Shown: positions 38,415 to 46,849 of the stretch, piece after piece | How the letters are laid out: every line of letters starts with the position of its first letter | How positions within the stretch are numbered: position 1 is the stretch's first letter | Program-made: the position numbers and the translations under genes | The notes under the pieces: generated by a model | What the model was told of the DNA's origin: nothing | The model's input: the letters and a program-made list of their open reading frames with translations, nothing else | Database searches by the model: none | Assembly: GCA_022649665.1 (NCBI GenBank) | Contig: JALCOL010000009.1 | Coordinates: 33,261-97,260, forward strand | Length of the DNA stretch: 64,000 bases | Direction: 5' to 3' | Source of the DNA: Enterococcaceae bacterium | GTDB taxonomy: Bacteria; Bacillota; Bacilli; Lactobacillales; Enterococcaceae

Positions 38415-40208
38415 ATGAAAGCAAAGAAAATTTTCGGCATGTTGACATTAGCTTCTTTAACGGTGTTGAGTTTGGCTGCGTGCGGCGGCGGCAATACCAG
38501 TTCAAGCGGTGATAATGGCAGCAAAGGGGCAAAAACAGAAACGGTAAAACTTGCAACGAAGGCTAAGAACACGAAAAAAGCCAAAGAGGGCGGCAAATTA
38601 GAAGTTGCCGTTGTAATGGATACGCCGTTCAAAGGCGTCTTCAGTGAACAATTTTCAAAAGATGCCTATGATTCTACCTTTATGGAACCTTCACACCAAG
38701 AAATATTTGATCATGATGAAAACTTCAAGATCATCGAAGGCGGTCCGGCTGATCTGAAATTGGATATCGATGCCAAAACCGCAACGATCACGATCCGCAA
38801 AGATTTGAAATGGTCAGATGGCCAAGAAGTTGTCGCTGATGATGTGATCTTCCCTTATGAAGTGATCGGCTCGAAAGATTATGACGGCGTCCGCTACGAT
38901 TCCAATTTCCAAAACATCGTCGGGATGGATGAATTCCATGCGGGGACCGCTTCAACGATCTCAGGGATCGAAAAAGTCAACGATAAAACAGTGAAGATCA
39001 CTTATAAAGAAATGAATCCTTCAATGCAGCAAATGGCTGGCGGCGTCTGGAGTTATGCGATGCCGAAACATCAATTTGACGGGATCGCCGTCAAAGATAT
39101 GGAAGCGAGCGATGCAGTCCGCAAAAATCCGGTCAGCTTCGGACCTTACATGATGACGAATATCGTCAGCGGCGAATCGGTGGAATACAAGCCGAACCCT
39201 TACTACTATCAAGGCAAACCAAAACTTGACAGCATCGTCTTCAAATCGATCAGCTCAGCGGCTTCGATCAAAGCGATGGAAGCCAAACAATATGATCTGT
39301 TCTTGAGCATGCCGACCGATACGTATCCATCGTATAAGAGCGTTGACGGCTATGAAGTCTTGGGACGTCCGGAAATGTCTTATACGTACATCGGCTTCAA
39401 ACTGGGCAAATGGGATGCGGCGAAAAACCAAGTGGTGACCGATCCGAATGCGAAGATGGCTGACAAATCTTTGCGTCAAGCGATGGGCTACGCGATCGAC
39501 AATGATGCGGTCGGTTCGAAATTCTATAATGGCTTGCGTTCGAATGCAAATGCGTTGATCCCGCCAGTCTTTAAAAACTTGTCCGACACCAGCATCAAAG
39601 GATATACGTATAATGTGAAAAAAGCGAAGAAATTATTGGATGATGCCGGCTACAAAGATACGAACAAAGACGGGATCCGCGAAGACAAAAACGGGAAAGA
39701 ATTGACGATCCACTTTGCTTCGATGTCCGGCGGCGAAACGGCACAGCCGTTAGCGGATTACTACAAACAATGCTGGAAAGAAATCGGCTTGAAAGTCGAA
39801 TATACGACCGGCCGCTTGATCGACTTCCAAGCGTTCTATGACAAACTGGAAAATGATGATCCGGAGATCGATGTCTTCCAAGCGGCTTGGTCGACAGGGA
39901 CCGATCCGAACCCGAACGGACTTTGGGGAAAAGACGCGAAGTTCAACTATACGCGCTTCTCCTCTGAAGAAAATGATAAGCTGCTGGCAGCGATCGACTC
40001 GACTGAATCGATGGATGCCGACAAGCAGGAACAAAACTATCACAAGTGGGAAAAATATGCTTCCGAAGAAGCATTTGCGATCCCAACGCTATTCCGGAAT
40101 GAAACATTGCCGATCTCGACACGTGTAACGAATTGGGACTGGTCTTACAAAGTTCCTTCAAATGCAGATATGTGGTATAAAGCCGGCGTAACGGCTGACA
40201 AACGCTAA
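38415..40208 (+). CDS. oppA: Oligopeptide-binding lipoprotein OppA
   Basis: A 597-residue solute-binding protein. I start at ATG 38415 (MKAKKIFGMLTLASLTVLSL...), since CAGGAGGAAAGAGG precedes it; the ATG at 38391 lacks a ribosome-binding site. A lipoprotein signal ends in LSLAAC, with Cys23 to be lipidated, followed by a Gly/Ser-rich tether. The mature part is a family 5 binding fold with LRQAMGYAIDND and DVFQAAWSTGTDPNPNG. It delivers peptides to OppBCDF. A terminator follows. Confidence 0.95.
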   Translation: MKAKKIFGMLTLASLTVLSLAACGGGNTSSSGDNGSKGAKTETVKLATKAKNTKKAKEGGKLEVAVVMDTPFKGVFSEQFSKDAYDSTFMEPSHQEIFDHDENFKIIEGGPADLKLDIDAKTATITIRKDLKWSDGQEVVADDVIFPYEVIGSKDYDGVRYDSNFQNIVGMDEFHAGTASTISGIEKVNDKTVKITYKEMNPSMQQMAGGVWSYAMPKHQFDGIAVKDMEASDAVRKNPVSFGPYMMTNIVSGESVEYKPNPYYYQGKPKLDSIVFKSISSAASIKAMEAKQYDLFLSMPTDTYPSYKSVDGYEVLGRPEMSYTYIGFKLGKWDAAKNQVVTDPNAKMADKSLRQAMGYAIDNDAVGSKFYNGLRSNANALIPPVFKNLSDTSIKGYTYNVKKAKKLLDDAGYKDTNKDGIREDKNGKELTIHFASMSGGETAQPLADYYKQCWKEIGLKVEYTTGRLIDFQAFYDKLENDDPEIDVFQAAWSTGTDPNPNGLWGKDAKFNYTRFSSEENDKLLAAIDSTESMDADKQEQNYHKWEKYASEEAFAIPTLFRNETLPISTRVTNWDWSYKVPSNADMWYKAGVTADKR

Positions 40209-40220
40209 GACAGCTGATGA

Positions 40221-40258
40221 AAGAGAAAAGGCCCCGCGGGGTCTTTTCTCTTTTTGTC
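40221..40258 (+). terminator. Terminator of the opp operon
   Basis: AAAGAGAAAAGGCCCCG paired with CGGGGTCTTTTCTCTTT (one mismatch, almost no loop), ending in T5. It ends oppDFBCA 12 bases after the oppA stop. Confidence 0.9.
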
Positions 40259-40287
40259 TTTCAGCGGCAAAGAGCCCGGCGGAAACA

Positions 40288-40316
40288 TTTAAAAAATGGC
40301 GATTTACTAGTATAAT
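40288..40316 (+). promoter_or_regulatory. Promoter of rnc-smc-ftsY
   Basis: TTTAAA (40288-40293), 17-base spacer, TATAAT (40311-40316). The rnc start is 50 bases downstream. Confidence 0.65.
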
Positions 40317-40365
40317 GAGAAAAGATCGAACAAGATCTACAAATCTATTTAAAGGACTGTGACGA

Positions 40366-41076
40366 ATGGAACAAGCATTTCTGGAAGAACTGAAAACAGA
40401 GTATGGGATCGTTTTTGAACATGTCGATCTGCTGGAGCTTGCCTTCACCCACTCTTCTTTTGTCAACGAACATCGCAATTTGGCGCTGGAAGATAATGAA
40501 CGAGTAGAATTTTTGGGCGACGCAGTCTTGGAGCTCTTGATTTCACGCTATGTATACGACCATTATCCGGATCTGCCGGAAGGAAAATTAACGAAAATAC
40601 GCTCAGCGATCGTGCGCGAAGAATCGCTCGCGAAATTTGCGCAGGAATGCCATTTTGACCGCTATATCCGTTTAGGAAACGGCGAAGAGGCAAACGGCGG
40701 GCGCAAGCGGCCCTCTTTATTGTGCGATCTTTTTGAATCATTTTTAGGCGCGCTTTATTTGGATCAAGGCTTGGAAAAAGCGTTAGAGTTCATCAAGCAA
40801 GTGATCTTTCCAAAAATCGAGTCGGGAATGTTCGAGCAGGAAATGGACTATAAGACGCGGCTGCAGGAGATCTTGCAGCATCAAGGCGATGTCAATATCG
40901 CTTATCAGATCGTCGGCGAAGAAGGGCCAGCGCACGAGCGCACGTTTTCGACGGAAGTCATCGCCGATGGCAAAGTTTTAGGGTTGGGCACCGGCAAATC
41001 GAAAAAAGCGGCGGAACAAGATGCCGCAAAATTAGCGATCCGAAAACTGCATGGAATCAGAAAGGACGAACGTTGA
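40366..41076 (+). CDS. rnc: Ribonuclease III
   Basis: A 236-residue RNase III: a catalytic domain (about 1-150) with the signature NERVEFLGDAVLEL, HSSFVNE and CDLFESFLGALYLDQG, and a C-terminal double-stranded RNA-binding domain (about 157-228, DYKTRLQEILQHQGDVNIAYQI... GTGKSKKAAEQDAAK). It processes rRNA precursors and structured mRNAs. ATG 40366 has only a weak ribosome-binding site (GGACTGTG). smc follows directly at the stop. Confidence 0.97.
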   Translation: MEQAFLEELKTEYGIVFEHVDLLELAFTHSSFVNEHRNLALEDNERVEFLGDAVLELLISRYVYDHYPDLPEGKLTKIRSAIVREESLAKFAQECHFDRYIRLGNGEEANGGRKRPSLLCDLFESFLGALYLDQGLEKALEFIKQVIFPKIESGMFEQEMDYKTRLQEILQHQGDVNIAYQIVGEEGPAHERTFSTEVIADGKVLGLGTGKSKKAAEQDAAKLAIRKLHGIRKDER

Positions 41077-44000
41077 TTGTACTTGAAGCGGATCATCATC
41101 AAAGGATTCAAATCATTCGCTGACGCGACGACGATCGATCTCGAACCGGGGGTGACCGGGATCGTCGGACCCAACGGCAGCGGCAAAAGCAATATCACGG
41201 AAGCCGTCCGCTGGGTCTTGGGCGAACAGTCTGCCAAAAATCTGCGCGGCGGCAAGATGCCGGATGTGATTTTTTCCGGCTCGACGACGCGCTCTTTTTT
41301 GCCGTGCGCTGAAGTGACGGTCGTGCTGGACAACAGCGATCACTATCTGCCGCTCGACTATACAGAGGTCAGTGTGACCCGCAAGCTGAACCGGCAGGGC
41401 GACAGCGATTTCTTGATCAATCAGCAGGCGAGCCGGTTGAAAGATGTCCAAGAGCTGTTTATGGATTCGGGCTTGGGGAAGAACTCGTTTTCGATCATTT
41501 CGCAAGGAAAAGTCGAAGAGATTTTTCAAAACAAACCGGAAGAGCGCCGCGAGATTTTTGAAGAAGCGGCCGGTGTCGCGAAATACAAACAAAAGAAACA
41601 CCGTGCTGAGCAGAAGCTTTTCGAAACGGAAGACAATTTGAACCGTTTGAAAGATATCTTGTTTGAGCTGAATGAACAGCTCGGTCCGCTGAAAGAACAA
41701 AAAGAAAAAGGCGAGCGCTTTTTAACGCTTGAAGCCGCGCTGAAATCAAAAGAAATCACGGCACTCGCGGCACAGATCGCAGAAGAGCAGACGATTTGGC
41801 AGGAAAAAAGCGGGGTCGTCAAAGAAGCTGAAGGAGCACTCGAAACGCTGGTCGCGAAAATCAAAGACGCGGAAACGACCCAAGCGAAATCCCGGGCCGA
41901 TCAGCGGGCGCGCGAAGCCGTGCTTGAAAAGATGCAGAGCAAACTGCTGAGCGTCAGCGAAGCGCTGAAGCAAAGGCAGGGCGAACGTGCGGTCTACGCA
42001 GAGCGCAAGAAATTTTCAGCTGAAGATCAAAAGAAACAGGAGGAGCTGATCGCTTCACTGCAAACGGAAGCAGCGGAATGGACCACGCGCATCGAAGCGT
42101 GGCAGATGGAAGAAAGCTGCAAACAAAAAGAATTGGAACAGGTCGCGGCAAAGATCCAAAAAACGGAGGATCAGCTTGATTTTTACCGGCAGTCGCCCGC
42201 GGAACAGCTGGCACATTTGCGCCAAAAGTATTATGAAGTGATCCAGAAGCTCGCGGCCGCTGAACAAGCCGCGCATGCGCTGGCGGACCGCGATCAAGAG
42301 CAAAACGTCCGCACGCTGAAAGTGCGAAATGAAGTCAAAGATCTCGAAGCGAAAAAGGACTTAAATGCGCGCGCGGTCGCGGAACTGGAGCAGAAAAAGG
42401 CGCAGCTCGAAGCGCAGCTCGGAACTGCAGCGCAGACGCGCGCGGCGGCAGGCCGTGAAGCAGAGACACTCCATAAACGCGAAGAAGCACTTCAAAAAGA
42501 ACTATTTCATGAAATGAGCGTTCAGCAGCAAGCCCAAGCACGTTTAAAAAGCTTTGAAGAGATCGAAAAAAGCCACGCGAATTTTTATCAAGGAGTCCGC
42601 AATGTTTTGCGCTATCAAAAGGAGCTGCCGGGGATCATCGGCGCGGTCGCCGACGTGATCGAAGTTGCACCGGCGTTTTCCGGTGCGATCGAAACTGCGC
42701 TGGGCGGCGCGGCGCAGCATGTGATCGTCGCAAGTGAAAGCGACGGCCGGGCCGCGATCCGTTTTCTGCGCGAGCGCAAACTGGGACGCTGTACTTTCCT
42801 GCCGCTGACGGTCATGAAGCCGAAACGTTTGCCGGAAGCCGTCAAAAAACAGCTGGCCGGCTGCGCGGGCTTTGCGGGGATCGCCGCGGAAAAGCTTACA
42901 TTCGCACCAGCGCTCGAAAACATCATTTATTATCTGCTGGGCACGACGATCCTGGCGCAAGACTTGCCGAGCGGGAATGCGATCGCTAAAAAAATCGGCT
43001 ATCGCTACCGCGTTGTGACACTGGCGGGCGACTTGTTCAATCCGGGCGGTTCGATGACCGGCGGGGCGGCACAGCACCAAAACTCGGTGCTGAGTCAAAA
43101 AGCGCGGATCAGCGAGCAGCGCACCAAAGTCGAACAAAGTACGCTGATCGTTGCGCAATTGCGCGAAAGCTTAGCGAAACTGCAAATTTCACGCAAAGAA
43201 GCCGCAGAACAGCAAAACGATTTGCAAGAAGAGAAACAGAAGCTCTTATTAGCGCAGCAGGCACTGCTTGCTGAGATCCACGAAGCGCACCGCGAAAGCG
43301 CGACGCTCGAAACTCAGATCAAAGAGAAGAAACAGGCGATCGGTTGGGATGAAGCCGGGTCTGAGCAAAACAAGCGCGTCCAAATCGCCGCACAAATCGA
43401 GAAATTGAAAGCGGAACAGGCGGACCATTTGGCGCAGATCGCGGAACTTGAAAACACTTCGCATGAACGCGAACATTTGAAAGAAGCCGCACTGACCGCT
43501 TTGACGCAGCTGCAAAAGCAAAGCGGGATCTTGGAAACTGAGAAGCGCCAACTCGAAGAAGAGATCGCACAAGGGCGCACGACGCGCTATCAACTGCAGG
43601 AAAAAGCTGAAGCTTCAGTGCGTCAACTCGTTTTTCTTAAAGAAAACAGCCAGTCGCAAACCGTCGATCTGTCGGAATTGACGGAAAAAATCACCCGTTT
43701 GACGGCGGAACAACAGCAATTGAAAACGGCATTAAACACTCAAAAAGAAGCGCGCCAAGCGCAGGAAGTTTTGATCCAGCAGCAGGAAAATCAGCTGAGT
43801 ACGTGGCACGCATTGCAAAAAGAGCTGCTCGAGAAAAAAGCGGATGCCGCGGTGATCGCGGACCGTCTGGAACGTGCGCTCGACCAAAAGCTCATTTATC
43901 TGCAGGATACGTATCAAATGACTTATGAGTGGGCGCAAAGCCGCTATCCGCTTGCGGATGATCAAGCATTAGCGCCGCTTTTGGCAGAAGTCAAACAGCT

Positions 44001-44628
44001 CAAAGAAGAAATCAAGTCCCTCGGAATGGTCAACCTGGAAGCGATCGAACAATACAGCGAAGTCGCTGAACGCTACCAGTTTTTGACCGGACAGCGCGAT
44101 GATTTGATCGTTGCCAAAGAGGAGCTCTTTCAAACGATGTCTGCGATGGACGAAGAAGTCAAGACCCGCTTTTTGGAAACGTTCCAAGCGATCCAAAAGA
44201 ATTTTGAAGCGATCTTTCCCAAAATGTTCGGCGGCGGCTCGGCAGAACTTCTTTTGACTGATCCGAGCGACTTGTTGACGACCGGCGTTGAGATCCAAGC
44301 GCAGCCGCTCGGCAAGACACTGCAGAATCTGAATCTGCTTTCCGGCGGCGAACGGGCTTTGACGGCGATCACTTTGCTGTTTGCGATCTTGGCAGTCAAA
44401 CCGGTGCCGTTCACGATCCTTGATGAAGTCGAAGCGGCGCTCGATGAGGCGAATGTCTTGCGATTCGGCCGCTATTTGCAAAAATATGCGAAGGGCCGGC
44501 AATTTCTGGTCGTCACCCACCGCAAAGGAACGATGGAAGCTTGCGACGTGCTCTACGGCGTTACGATGGCCGAGTCCGGTGTTTCAAAAATGATCTCAGT
44601 AAAATTAAAGCAAGGAGAAAAGGCATGA
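41077..44628 (+). CDS. smc: Chromosome segregation protein SMC
   Basis: A 1183-residue SMC ATPase: N-terminal Walker A VGPNGSGKSNI, two long coiled coils (about 170-500 and 680-1000), a hinge (about 515-640; GIIGAVADVIEVAPAFSGAIETALGGAAQHVIV) and a C-terminal ATPase half with LSGGERAL and LDEVEAALD. It forms the condensin-like complex with ScpAB that compacts and segregates the chromosome. The start is TTG 41077, immediately after the rnc stop, and the coupled HAD gene overlaps its end by ATGA. Confidence 0.97.
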   Translation: MYLKRIIIKGFKSFADATTIDLEPGVTGIVGPNGSGKSNITEAVRWVLGEQSAKNLRGGKMPDVIFSGSTTRSFLPCAEVTVVLDNSDHYLPLDYTEVSVTRKLNRQGDSDFLINQQASRLKDVQELFMDSGLGKNSFSIISQGKVEEIFQNKPEERREIFEEAAGVAKYKQKKHRAEQKLFETEDNLNRLKDILFELNEQLGPLKEQKEKGERFLTLEAALKSKEITALAAQIAEEQTIWQEKSGVVKEAEGALETLVAKIKDAETTQAKSRADQRAREAVLEKMQSKLLSVSEALKQRQGERAVYAERKKFSAEDQKKQEELIASLQTEAAEWTTRIEAWQMEESCKQKELEQVAAKIQKTEDQLDFYRQSPAEQLAHLRQKYYEVIQKLAAAEQAAHALADRDQEQNVRTLKVRNEVKDLEAKKDLNARAVAELEQKKAQLEAQLGTAAQTRAAAGREAETLHKREEALQKELFHEMSVQQQAQARLKSFEEIEKSHANFYQGVRNVLRYQKELPGIIGAVADVIEVAPAFSGAIETALGGAAQHVIVASESDGRAAIRFLRERKLGRCTFLPLTVMKPKRLPEAVKKQLAGCAGFAGIAAEKLTFAPALENIIYYLLGTTILAQDLPSGNAIAKKIGYRYRVVTLAGDLFNPGGSMTGGAAQHQNSVLSQKARISEQRTKVEQSTLIVAQLRESLAKLQISRKEAAEQQNDLQEEKQKLLLAQQALLAEIHEAHRESATLETQIKEKKQAIGWDEAGSEQNKRVQIAAQIEKLKAEQADHLAQIAELENTSHEREHLKEAALTALTQLQKQSGILETEKRQLEEEIAQGRTTRYQLQEKAEASVRQLVFLKENSQSQTVDLSELTEKITRLTAEQQQLKTALNTQKEARQAQEVLIQQQENQLSTWHALQKELLEKKADAAVIADRLERALDQKLIYLQDTYQMTYEWAQSRYPLADDQALAPLLAEVKQLKEEIKSLGMVNLEAIEQYSEVAERYQFLTGQRDDLIVAKEELFQTMSAMDEEVKTRFLETFQAIQKNFEAIFPKMFGGGSAELLLTDPSDLLTTGVEIQAQPLGKTLQNLNLLSGGERALTAITLLFAILAVKPVPFTILDEVEAALDEANVLRFGRYLQKYAKGRQFLVVTHRKGTMEACDVLYGVTMAESGVSKMISVKLKQGEKA

Positions 44629-45431
44629 TCAAACTGCTCGCACTTGATTTGGACGGAACGCTGCTTGATTCACAAAAACAGATATCGCCGCGCAACAAAG
44701 AAGCGATCAAACAGGCCGAAGAAAAAGGGGTCAAAGTCGTTTTGACGACCGGCCGGCCGCTTGCCGGGATCCGCACTTATTTGGAGGCGCTGGCGCTGAA
44801 CGATCCAGGAGATTATGCCGTGACGTATAACGGCGGCTTGGTGCAGGAGAATGATACCGGGCGCATTTTGAGTCGTACGACGCTGACGCTTGAAGAGATC
44901 CAGCAAGCGTATGCGATCTTTCAAAAAGCCGCACTGCCGCTTTCTGTTTTGTCGATGGATTTGGTGCTGGATCTGCCGGCACCGCTCGGCAAAAAATCGC
45001 TGTACGGCCAAAATGCTCCTTATTTGAAACACAAAAAATGCTTGTTGAGTGACCTTTCGGAAACAGGCGTGTACAATAAAATGGTCGCGAGCTTCACGCA
45101 ATCTTATTTGGATGAGCAGATCCGAAAGCTGCCGAAAACTTTGTGGGAAACGTTTGAAGTATTCAAATCGCAAGCAACGCTGCTGGAAGTCCTGCCCAAA
45201 GGGGTCACGAAAGCGCGCGGACTGAAAGAGCTCGGCAAGATCCTCGCGATCGATGCCAGCGAAATGATGGCGATCGGTGACGAAGAAAATGATTTGAGCA
45301 TGATTCGTTATGCCGGGATCGGCGTGGCGATGGAAAATGCGACGGCCCCAGTCAAAGCCGCAGCCAATGAACATACCACGGCAAATGACGCTGACGGAGT
45401 CGCGCGCGCGATCGAGAAATTTATTTTGTAA
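44625..45431 (+). CDS. Cof-type HAD phosphatase (YidA-like)
   Basis: A 268-residue haloacid dehalogenase-superfamily hydrolase: nucleophile motif LALDLDGTLLDS at the N-terminus, TTGRP (motif II), a type-C2 cap, and GDEENDLSMI (motif IV). Family members dephosphorylate sugar phosphates or FMN and pyridoxal phosphate; the substrate is unknown. I start at ATG 44625, overlapping the smc stop, with AAGGAG upstream. Location between smc and ftsY is common in Lactobacillales. Confidence 0.93.
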   Translation: MIKLLALDLDGTLLDSQKQISPRNKEAIKQAEEKGVKVVLTTGRPLAGIRTYLEALALNDPGDYAVTYNGGLVQENDTGRILSRTTLTLEEIQQAYAIFQKAALPLSVLSMDLVLDLPAPLGKKSLYGQNAPYLKHKKCLLSDLSETGVYNKMVASFTQSYLDEQIRKLPKTLWETFEVFKSQATLLEVLPKGVTKARGLKELGKILAIDASEMMAIGDEENDLSMIRYAGIGVAMENATAPVKAAANEHTTANDADGVARAIEKFIL

Positions 45432-45444
45432 AGGAAGTGGAAGA

Positions 45445-46830
45445 ATGGGATTTTTTGATAAATTAAAAAAAGCTTTCGGTGCAAAAAGCGAAACGCCGGA
45501 AGAAAAAATAGAACAGCCGGAACAGCCCGCTGAAGAAAAACCCGCGGAAGCGCCGGAAAGCGAAGCTGCGGAACCCGCACCAAAAGAAGCGGAAACGCCA
45601 AGCGCACCGACCGAAGAAACGCCGCCAGAAGAACAAAAAGAACCAGTCGAAGAGCCAAAAGAAACACCGCAAGAAAAAACGGAAAAGCCGCAACCGGAAC
45701 CAGTCAAAGCTGAACAACCGGCGGAAGCGGCACCGCTCAAAGCTGCTCCTGCCGAAACAAAAACGGAAACACCGCCAGCCGCACCTGAAAAGCAGGCAAT
45801 GGCAGCCGCGCCAACGCCTGAACAACCGGCGGAAGTAACGCAGGAAGAAACGCAGCCGGCCGCAGAAAATCCGCTGGCACCGCAAAATGAAGTCGAAGAA
45901 AAATATGAAAAAGGGCTGGAAAAGACCCGCAAAACATTTGGGCAGCGGCTGAATGAATTGCTGGCAAATTTTCGGACAGTCGATGAACATTTCTTCGAGG
46001 AATTGGAAGAGACGCTGATCGAAGCCGATGTCGGTTTTGAAACGGCGCTGCAGATCTCCGAAGAACTGCGGCAGGAAGTCAAATTGCGCAATGCCAAAAA
46101 ACCGGCGGACGTGCAAAACGCGATCGTTGAAAAAATGGTACAAATCTATGAGGCAGAAGGCAAAGAAGAAGACAACAGTCTTCATTATAAAAAAGACGGA
46201 CTGAGCGTCTTCTTGTTCGTCGGTGTCAACGGGGTCGGCAAAACGACCAGCATCGGCAAAATGGCCAATCAGCTGCGCGAACAAGGAAAGAAAGTATTGC
46301 TGGCCGCGGCGGATACTTTTCGGGCCGGGGCGATCGATCAGTTGGTCGTGTGGGGCGAGCGGGCACAAGTACCTGTAGTGACCGGCAAAGAAAAAAGCGA
46401 TCCAGCCTCGGTGGTCTTCGATGCGATGAAGCGCGCCAAAAGCGAGCATGCCGATGTCTTGTTAGTCGACACAGCCGGGCGGCTCCAAAACAAAGTCAAT
46501 TTGATGAAAGAGCTGGAAAAGATCAAACGGGTCATCCAGCGCGAAGAGCCCGATGCACCGCAAGAAGTCTTGCTGGTGATCGACGCGACGACTGGCCAGA
46601 ATGCTCTGGTCCAAGCGAAACAATTTAAAGAAACGACCGACGTGACCGGGATCGTGCTGACCAAACTCGACGGCACGGCAAAAGGCGGGATCGTGTTAGC
46701 GATCAGAAACGAACTGCATCTGCCGGTCAAACTGGTTGGACTGGGCGAAAGGATCGATGATTTGGAACCGTTCGAACCGACGGAATATGTCTATGGCCTA
46801 TTCAAGAATCTGGTCCAGATCCCGCATTAG
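45445..46830 (+). CDS. ftsY: Signal recognition particle receptor FtsY
   Basis: A 461-residue FtsY. MGFFDKLKKAF is an amphipathic membrane-targeting start. Residues of about 15-150 form a low-complexity acidic, Pro/Glu/Ala-rich domain (many PEEK, PAE and TPE repeats), the A domain. The NG GTPase (about 155-461) has GVNGVGKTTS, DTFRAGA, DTAGR and TKLDGTAKGG. It receives SRP-bound ribosomes at the membrane. I start at ATG 45445 since the longer frame lies in the HAD gene. The A domain is long relative to many Firmicute homologues. Confidence 0.96.
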   Translation: MGFFDKLKKAFGAKSETPEEKIEQPEQPAEEKPAEAPESEAAEPAPKEAETPSAPTEETPPEEQKEPVEEPKETPQEKTEKPQPEPVKAEQPAEAAPLKAAPAETKTETPPAAPEKQAMAAAPTPEQPAEVTQEETQPAAENPLAPQNEVEEKYEKGLEKTRKTFGQRLNELLANFRTVDEHFFEELEETLIEADVGFETALQISEELRQEVKLRNAKKPADVQNAIVEKMVQIYEAEGKEEDNSLHYKKDGLSVFLFVGVNGVGKTTSIGKMANQLREQGKKVLLAAADTFRAGAIDQLVVWGERAQVPVVTGKEKSDPASVVFDAMKRAKSEHADVLLVDTAGRLQNKVNLMKELEKIKRVIQREEPDAPQEVLLVIDATTGQNALVQAKQFKETTDVTGIVLTKLDGTAKGGIVLAIRNELHLPVKLVGLGERIDDLEPFEPTEYVYGLFKNLVQIPH

Positions 46831-46849
46831 TTTTTCAGAGGGGGTACTT

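Noticed and set aside
42055..43600. Long antisense frames inside smc and many other genes
   Set aside because: They lack ribosome-binding sites and family similarity, and simply mirror the codon bias of the real genes.
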